Shown here: positions 58,800-64,000 of the stretch, piece by piece
Layout of the letters: every line of letters begins with the position of its first letter
Position numbering within the stretch: the first letter of the stretch is position 1
Origin: Dacryopinax spathularia
Lineage: Eukaryota > Basidiomycota > Dacrymycetes > Dacrymycetales > Dacrymycetaceae
NCBI GenBank assembly: GCA_037974965.1
Contig: JBBPFI010000003.1
Coordinates: 1,612,001 to 1,676,000, forward strand
Direction of reading: 5' to 3'
Length of the DNA stretch: 64,000 bases
Made by a program: the position numbers and the translations under genes
The notes under the pieces: generated by a model
The model's input: the letters and a program-made list of their open reading frames with translations, nothing else
What the model was told of the DNA's origin: nothing
Database searches by the model: none

Positions 58800-60947
58800 T
58801 CACGACCGCCTCCACCATTTCCCCCCCTTGCTCTCCTTCGCCGTCGGCTTCAGCCTCACATGCACATGGTCCACCGCCACGCCTGCAGCTTCCGCCTCCG
58901 AGCAAGGCACGACAGAGCGCAACCAATCCCGGCCTATCTCGTCCACTGACGGATCTTGTCTTTTCCTCGGGAGCACGGGCGCGGTCGCTCGCCTGGCAGG
59001 GGTCATCTGGAGGTTGGGGGGGAGGAGTTTGTCCTGCAGCCCGGGTGGGTTTGACGTAGACGTAGACGTAAGATGGGAAGGGGGCGGGTGGGGATGTTCG
59101 TGTGTCGAAGCTGCACTTGAGCGAGGCGGGCTCTGAGGAGGACTGGGCGGCAGCTGATGCGCATGTTGATGCTGGGGAGGAGGAGGAGTGTAGAGGAGGT
59201 CGGCCATACTGCACCTACTCTGAGGCTCGATCTGCAACATCCTGAGGATGGTCCATCTCGTCTCGGCGGGCAAGTAGGAGAGGGTGTTATCCGTGTGGAT
59301 GGTGATCCTCTCCTGCGCAACGGGCATAGGTGGAAGAGTGAGCGCGGGTGTAGAGGCAGCGAACGGATTCTGCGGAGCTGTGTGCGTTGGTGAGGAGATG
59401 GGGGATGTGGAGAGGCCTTCGCCTAGCATGCTCCGGCCGGGTCTTACTTCGCCCCCGACGACGCCGGCCCCCAGAGCCGGCCGGGCGATAGAGCCCAGAA
59501 CGGGCTCGCTCGCCTCCCTCCTCACTTGCTGGATAGGCGGCGGAGGCGCTAGCAGCCCGTTCTGCTGCATCATCTGAGGCTGCGGCTGTGGCGGGGGCTG
59601 CATATGCTGCGCATGGCTGGCGGAGCGACGGGACATGAACGACCCTGTCCCCCCTCCGGAGCGCAAGGAGGAACGAGATGAAGACTCGCTCTCCGACCTC
59701 TCTGCACAGAGGCGCTCGATCACCTCCTCCCAATTCTCGTATCTCTCCAAATGCGGTTCATCTACCCAGTTCCCGCTCCCACTCCCAGCTGCAGATCCAG
59801 AGCCGCTCTCGTCGCGAGACATGGCCGGTGCGCCTGAGGAGTCGGTGTGCTCCGCGCCGCTCCCGGACCCACCAGCGGAGCCTCCGGTGTCGCTAGGCGT
59901 GAGAACGAGACTCGAGTCGGCCGTCGTGAACGTCGTTATGCTCCCTTCGCCCGGGCCGAACAGGCTCGGGGCGGGGACGTCATATGCGGAGGAAGCGGAG
60001 CTCTCGAACCCCTCGTCGCCGCCCGATTTCTGCGTGCGCGGTGGTGGTGGCGGTTTCTTCGTCCGTGAACCAGGACCAGGTGCGGGCGCGGACGCAGGCG
60101 TGCCGGATAAACTGGCACTTGGCGTCGCTGGTGGTTTACGCGATAGGGGCGAGCGCGGACGGGCAGGGAGTTCGTGGAGCGTACTGGCGAACTTGCGGTA
60201 ATTGAGGTCTTTTCGAGGGTCTGCGAGTGCCCACGGGAAACGGCGGAGCATCATAGCGAGGAAGATTATCCCCGCGCTCCATACGTCCGCCCGGCGGGCG
60301 TCGTACATCTCGCCCCTGATGACCTCGGGGGCGACGTAGGGATCTGACCCGACAAGGCCGGAGGAGAGGATGACTCCTTTGTCTGGGTGGAAAGAGGGTG
60401 TCGCCGTTCCGAAGTCGATTAGTTTTACGACGTTGCCGTTTGTCATCACGCAGTTCTCGAGTTTGAGGTCTCTGTGCGCTAGCCCGGTGGAGTGGAGGTA
60501 GGCAACGCCGTCGCATATCTGCCTGAAGACGCAGTAGACTTCGGGCTGGACCATCCGGCCGGACATGACGACCGAGAAGAGGTCATACGGCGCGTACTCC
60601 ATCACCTACACACGTCAAGCTCGTAGTCAGCACCACTACATCCCTAGCATACACAGAACGGGACCCACCTGAAAATACCGACTCTTATTCCTGACAATGT
60701 CCACCGTCTCGATAACGTTCACGTGCCTGAGCCCGTTCGCAAAACAGCACTCGGTCGCGATCATCCGTCTGTACTCGAACTCCGTCTCCTTGCTCTTCTT
60801 CTTCCTGAACTCCTTGACCGCGAACACTTTCCCGCCTGTGCGCGGCGGGCCCTGGATGAGCCGGACGGTGCCGCCCGTGCCTTTGCCGAGGACGCGGCCC
60901 CATTTGCCGTATTTCCGGTCGATGCGTTCTTCGCAGGCGGGGAACAT
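58800..60947 (-). CDS. HAL/NPR1-type serine/threonine protein kinase
   Basis: This fungal-type kinase is related to yeast Hal4/Hal5 and Npr1, which control ion and nutrient transporters at the plasma membrane. Two exons (intron 60606-60668) give 694 residues. The kinase domain begins almost at the N-terminus: Gly loop [15 protein letters not shown], Lys in [12 protein letters not shown], catalytic loop [12 protein letters not shown] in [10 protein letters not shown], then [20 protein letters not shown] and [20 protein letters not shown]. After [18 protein letters not shown] the domain is interrupted by a disordered Ser/Pro-rich stretch of roughly 280-300 residues, and resumes with [20 protein letters not shown] and CSMADLLY. 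A disordered region then leads to [19 protein letters not shown] and [19 protein letters not shown]. Most relatives carry the disordered region before the domain; here there is almost no N-terminal extension. Substrates are unknown. Confidence 0.88.
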
Positions 60948-63030
60948 GGTGTGCGTTCAGTCGCGCTGAGGAGCGGGGTGGAGGGGGATGGTGGATGGGA
61001 GGGACAGGATGAGGAGAAGAGTTGGTGATGATGCTGATGGTCGCTAAGTACCGTGTGAGACGATACTAGATAGCGACAGCCCTCGGGATGGGTGACACCG
61101 GGTTAGAAGGTGTATGGTGGAGGGTCGGACAGAGGAGGATGAGAGGACGAGGAGGGAGAGAGGAGGAAAAGGAAAGAGGAGAGGAGGGTTGTGCGATGCG
61201 ACCGAGCGGTGTGGGGAGGACGGAGGGAGGGGAGGTGTGATGGGAAGGAGTAAGAAGGTGGTGATGTGATGCGCTCTCTCTGTGCCCCGCTCACGATGAC
61301 CTTCTCACTACTAATATTCTCGTCCTTGTCCTTCTCCTGCTTCTCCAAATCGCACGCTCGATCGCGTGTATGCGCAACGCGCGCACGCAGCCTGACTGAT
61401 GAGCGGCCGTCGATGACAGACGGAAGGGAAGATGAGGGGGCTATGTACACAGCGGGAGAGAAGAGGGAGGGGGGGAATGAGAGGAGGAACGGAGGGAAGG
61501 GGGAGGGGGAGGTTGATGAGCTGATTGGATTGATTGGGATCCGATTGGGACGCTCTGTATGTGCCCTTCGCCCCAAATCTACCCGGCCGTGTGGACGGGA
61601 CGGGCTCACCTCCCATCCGTCCGTCTTTCCTTCCCTTCCCTTCTGTGCCCCCATCGGCAACCCCGTCCGTCCTTTCGGGTCCCGGCACCGCACCCGCACG
61701 ACTCGAGCCCAACAGAATGGTCAGTCAACCCGGGCGCATCAGCACACGCACCCCAGCGCCGCTGGGGGTGGCAACAGAGAGGGAGGGGAGGGCAAAACTG
61801 CCGAGAGGATGCCGAGCGCAGCCCCGCCTGCATTGTTTTCCCTCCCGACCCGTCCGCCGGGGCGAGAGATGCCGAGCCCAGCGACGCACAACACCGCGAG
61901 CCCCAACACGAAAGCCGACGATCGTCCGCCCACCACGTCTACGCAAAACACATTCCGGCTCCTTCCCGCCGAATCAAATCGAATCGCGAATCCCCCAATC
62001 ACCCAATCACCCATCGCAGGTCTCAGCTCGGCCGCCCTCCTCCGCGCGGCGCACCCTGTCCCTTCCCTCGCGCAATCGGAACCCAAAGGGCAATCCCCCC
62101 TCAAATCCCTGAGCATGCGTCTTTATTTGCCTCCGGAGCCGAGTCGGCCGTACGGTGTGGGTTGCGTCAAAGACGTCAGGATTTGGTCAGGCACCCTGAC
62201 GTGCACCCCTTGCACCCCTGCTTGGGTCAACGCCTCCAGCCAGGTAAGTAGGTCGATGGAGAATTTGTTTGCCCTTTGACATGACGGGCGCCCTAGCGGC
62301 CGAACGCAGATTATTGGATGACTTTCCGTAGGCATCTGCGAGCGATCTGCGTCGACGCAGATTGCGGCATGACAGCATGCCGAGCTTACTAAGTCAAATT
62401 TCGTGCTCCGAAGCACTCCTAGATTTTTGATCTGTGGGAGGGTCGACCCCCTCTCCCAAACCGGGAACAAAAACGCAGATTAAAAAACCATACAAATAGC
62501 CATGTTATGTCAACAAGGGACCCTTATGTCCCACATGCTCTTCCTGAAGACGCGCAATATGATTGGCTTAACGGGATTCTGCGCATCTATGTATTTTCCC
62601 CCTTACGGTTTGCGTCCACTTACCTAGATTTAGGAAAACTTCCGTGAAGCTTAAGGATCTAGGGATTTGGGACCACGGAAAGTCATCCATTATCAGCGAC
62701 TAGCGTCCCCTAGCGAGCGCAAGACGAAGGATGAGCAAAAGCAAAAATCTGCCTGATCGCGATGCGCACGCTGACCTAACCCCGCTTATGTCAACCAACG
62801 TGCCACACCCTCATCCCTCCTCATCCCCTCTTCCCGCGGCGCGCCCGCCCGCCAAGCGCGCCGAGAGGCTCTCCTCATCTTGGCCTTCGCCTCCGCCCAC
62901 TGGCAATGAAGCGGCCTGATCCGCCTCGCTCGTAGCAAAGCGGAGAAAAAGTTGGAAATTCGGAGCCCGCTCTTGTTCCCCGTCTCCTCCGTCTTTCTTA
63001 CAGCCGCGGTATGCCTAGGCAAGAGAGCAA
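60948..63030. other. Intergenic stretch upstream of the kinase gene
   Basis: About 2.1 kb with GA- and CT-rich low-complexity DNA from 61000 to 62100. Long open frames on both strands here (for example 61266-62279) overlap one another and have arginine/proline/serine-biased composition, so I read them as chance frames. The part from 62280 to 62720 is less GC-rich and shows no gene. Confidence 0.45.
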
Positions 63031-63034
63031 GAAG

Positions 63035-63345
63035 CAGCCAAGGAGCCAAGGAGCCAAGGAGCCAAGCCCGCTTCCCCGTTTTTTTCTCCGAACGTGTCTC
63101 GCAGAAGTTGAGCCTTCTCGCCTTGGCCTCGCCTTCGCTACACACTTATGGGGACGGAGATGAGAGCCGCCTAAGCCCGGTCAAGCCCAAGCCAGCCAAG
63201 CCCAGCCCTCTTCCTCTCTGAATCTTGTCGTTCTAGAACTGGGAGAGGATATCGTTGTTGTACTACTGTCTCTTTTGTTGGGAAGGGAGATAGACCACGC
63301 TCAGCTTGGCTTGGCTCGGGCTTGGCTCCTTGGCTATTGGCGCGC
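63035..63345. repeat. Cluster of AGCCAAG boxes in both orientations
   Basis: Tandem GAGCCAAG units lie at about 63035-63067. AAGCCCAAGCCAGCC-type boxes follow at about 63172-63205, and the opposite orientation (GGCTTGGCTCGGGCTTGGCT) at about 63305-63330. The two orientations could pair into a long hairpin. This may be a microsatellite expansion or part of a promoter. Confidence 0.6.
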
Positions 63346-63709
63346 CGTTTCCGGCTATCCTCTTCCTCTCCCTTTTCCTCGGACAAACCCCACGTTAAGC
63401 TGCGCATACATCCTGCCCAACAACAAAGGCCGCGCACGTTCGCCCCCTCCCCGCCTTCCACAAGAGCAAGAGAGCCAGAAAGGCGGGGAAGGAGCCACGC
63501 ATCGGGCACGAAGGCGGACCTTCTGGAGACTTCTGAATTTGGGAATCTCTGCCCGGCTCTTCCTCCCCCTTCCCTTCCTCCGCCTGCCACCTGGCCCCGG
63601 TCCAGAGCCCCGGTCCCCATATATGAGAACTGAAATGAAAAGAGAAGCACAGCCTCTTCCTTCCTTCTCTTGATTCTTTTCTTCGCTGGGATTCTTGTGT
63701 TCTCACGCG

Positions 63710-63906
63710 TCAGGAGGATTCTGAGCCATTCCCGTCCTTTGGAAGAAGGTCCATGCGGTGCGGCTTGGACGGGACGGAGGGATGCTTAGGTGCGGTGTAC
63801 TGTACGTAAGGATTTGTAGGAAGGGGGTAATAGGGCTCGTACGACTCGCTCGACTTGCTGGCACGGTCTTCTGCTGGTGGAGGTACAGTACTGCTGTAGC
63901 ACAACG
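63710..63906 (-). CDS. Possible terminal exon of a gene running off the right edge
   Basis: An open frame ending at 63710 reads AEDRASKSSESYEPYYPLP, NPYVQYTAPKHPSVPSKPH and MDLLPKDGNGSESS. The composition looks protein-like (Tyr/Pro/Ser-rich tail), and a CTACAG acceptor precedes it near 63901. It is too short for family recognition and could be chance. The rest of the gene would lie upstream, beyond 64000. Confidence 0.25.
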
Positions 63907-64000
63907 TCTCTCCGGCCTTCGCCTTCTCCCTTCATTGACAATGACAGTGCAAGATGACAATACGCTATCGATGATAAGCCGTCACCGTCATCCACACCAC

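Noticed and set aside
58204-59214. A 336-residue minus-strand frame overlapping the 3' end of the kinase gene
   Set aside because: It overlaps the kinase coding sequence in another frame and consists of Ser/Pro/Arg low complexity.
61266-62279. A 337-residue plus-strand open frame and its antisense partners
   Set aside because: It lies in GA/CT-rich low-complexity DNA, overlaps several equally long frames on both strands, and shows no recognisable domain or codon preference.

Overview
The window reads as nuclear DNA of a filamentous or dimorphic basidiomycete, probably Agaricomycotina. Supporting points are GC-rich genes with short introns of about 50 bp and GT...AG borders, a class I hydrophobin, several P450s, an alpha-kinase and an integrase-type transposase of kinds that are common in Agaricomycotina, and three members of an unnamed WW-like/multi-membrane protein family that I know from mushroom-forming fungi. 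I cannot fix the species from sequence alone.

Layout. 0-6 kb: the 5' part of an NCS1 nucleobase/allantoin permease (minus), a secreted S10 serine carboxypeptidase (plus) and a mitochondrial ACOT9-like acyl-CoA thioesterase (minus). 7-14 kb: two tandem WW-like/membrane paralogues (A, B), then a BTB/POZ protein (14.4-15.6 kb). 15.9-18.0 kb: P450-1 (minus). 18.48-27.19 kb: an 8.7 kb DNA transposon with 25-bp perfect terminal inverted repeats and a 4-bp TGAC target duplication. It carries a DDE integrase-type transposase, an alpha-kinase gene and a long Q/P-rich protein gene. 28-38 kb: P450-2 (minus), WW-like/membrane paralogue C (minus) and P450-3 (minus). 39.3-42.1 kb: a DxD glycosyltransferase with a long repeat-bearing tail. 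43.8-45.3 kb: a 506-residue secreted protein whose last 90 residues are a class I hydrophobin domain. 45.9-48.4 kb: a tandem pair of about 340-residue proteins resembling the cullin N-terminal region, duplicated together with their promoters. 48.7-52.3 kb: an 1128-residue protein with a ubiquitin/PB1-like N-terminus and a disordered body. 54.4-56.8 kb: a sedolisin (tripeptidyl-peptidase type). 58.8-60.9 kb: a HAL/NPR1-type protein kinase. The remainder is non-coding or low complexity, apart from a possible terminal exon at the right edge.

The region from 7 to 38 kb is the accessory part. Three P450s and three WW-like/membrane paralogues are interspersed, and the transposon sits in the upstream flank of P450-1. 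The most notable observations are the TIR-bounded element that carries an alpha-kinase gene, the giant hydrophobin, the three-copy membrane family with conserved intron positions, and the cullin-like pair. Splice sites were placed by eye using frame continuity and family similarity; where all exons are given, the coding lengths divide by three.
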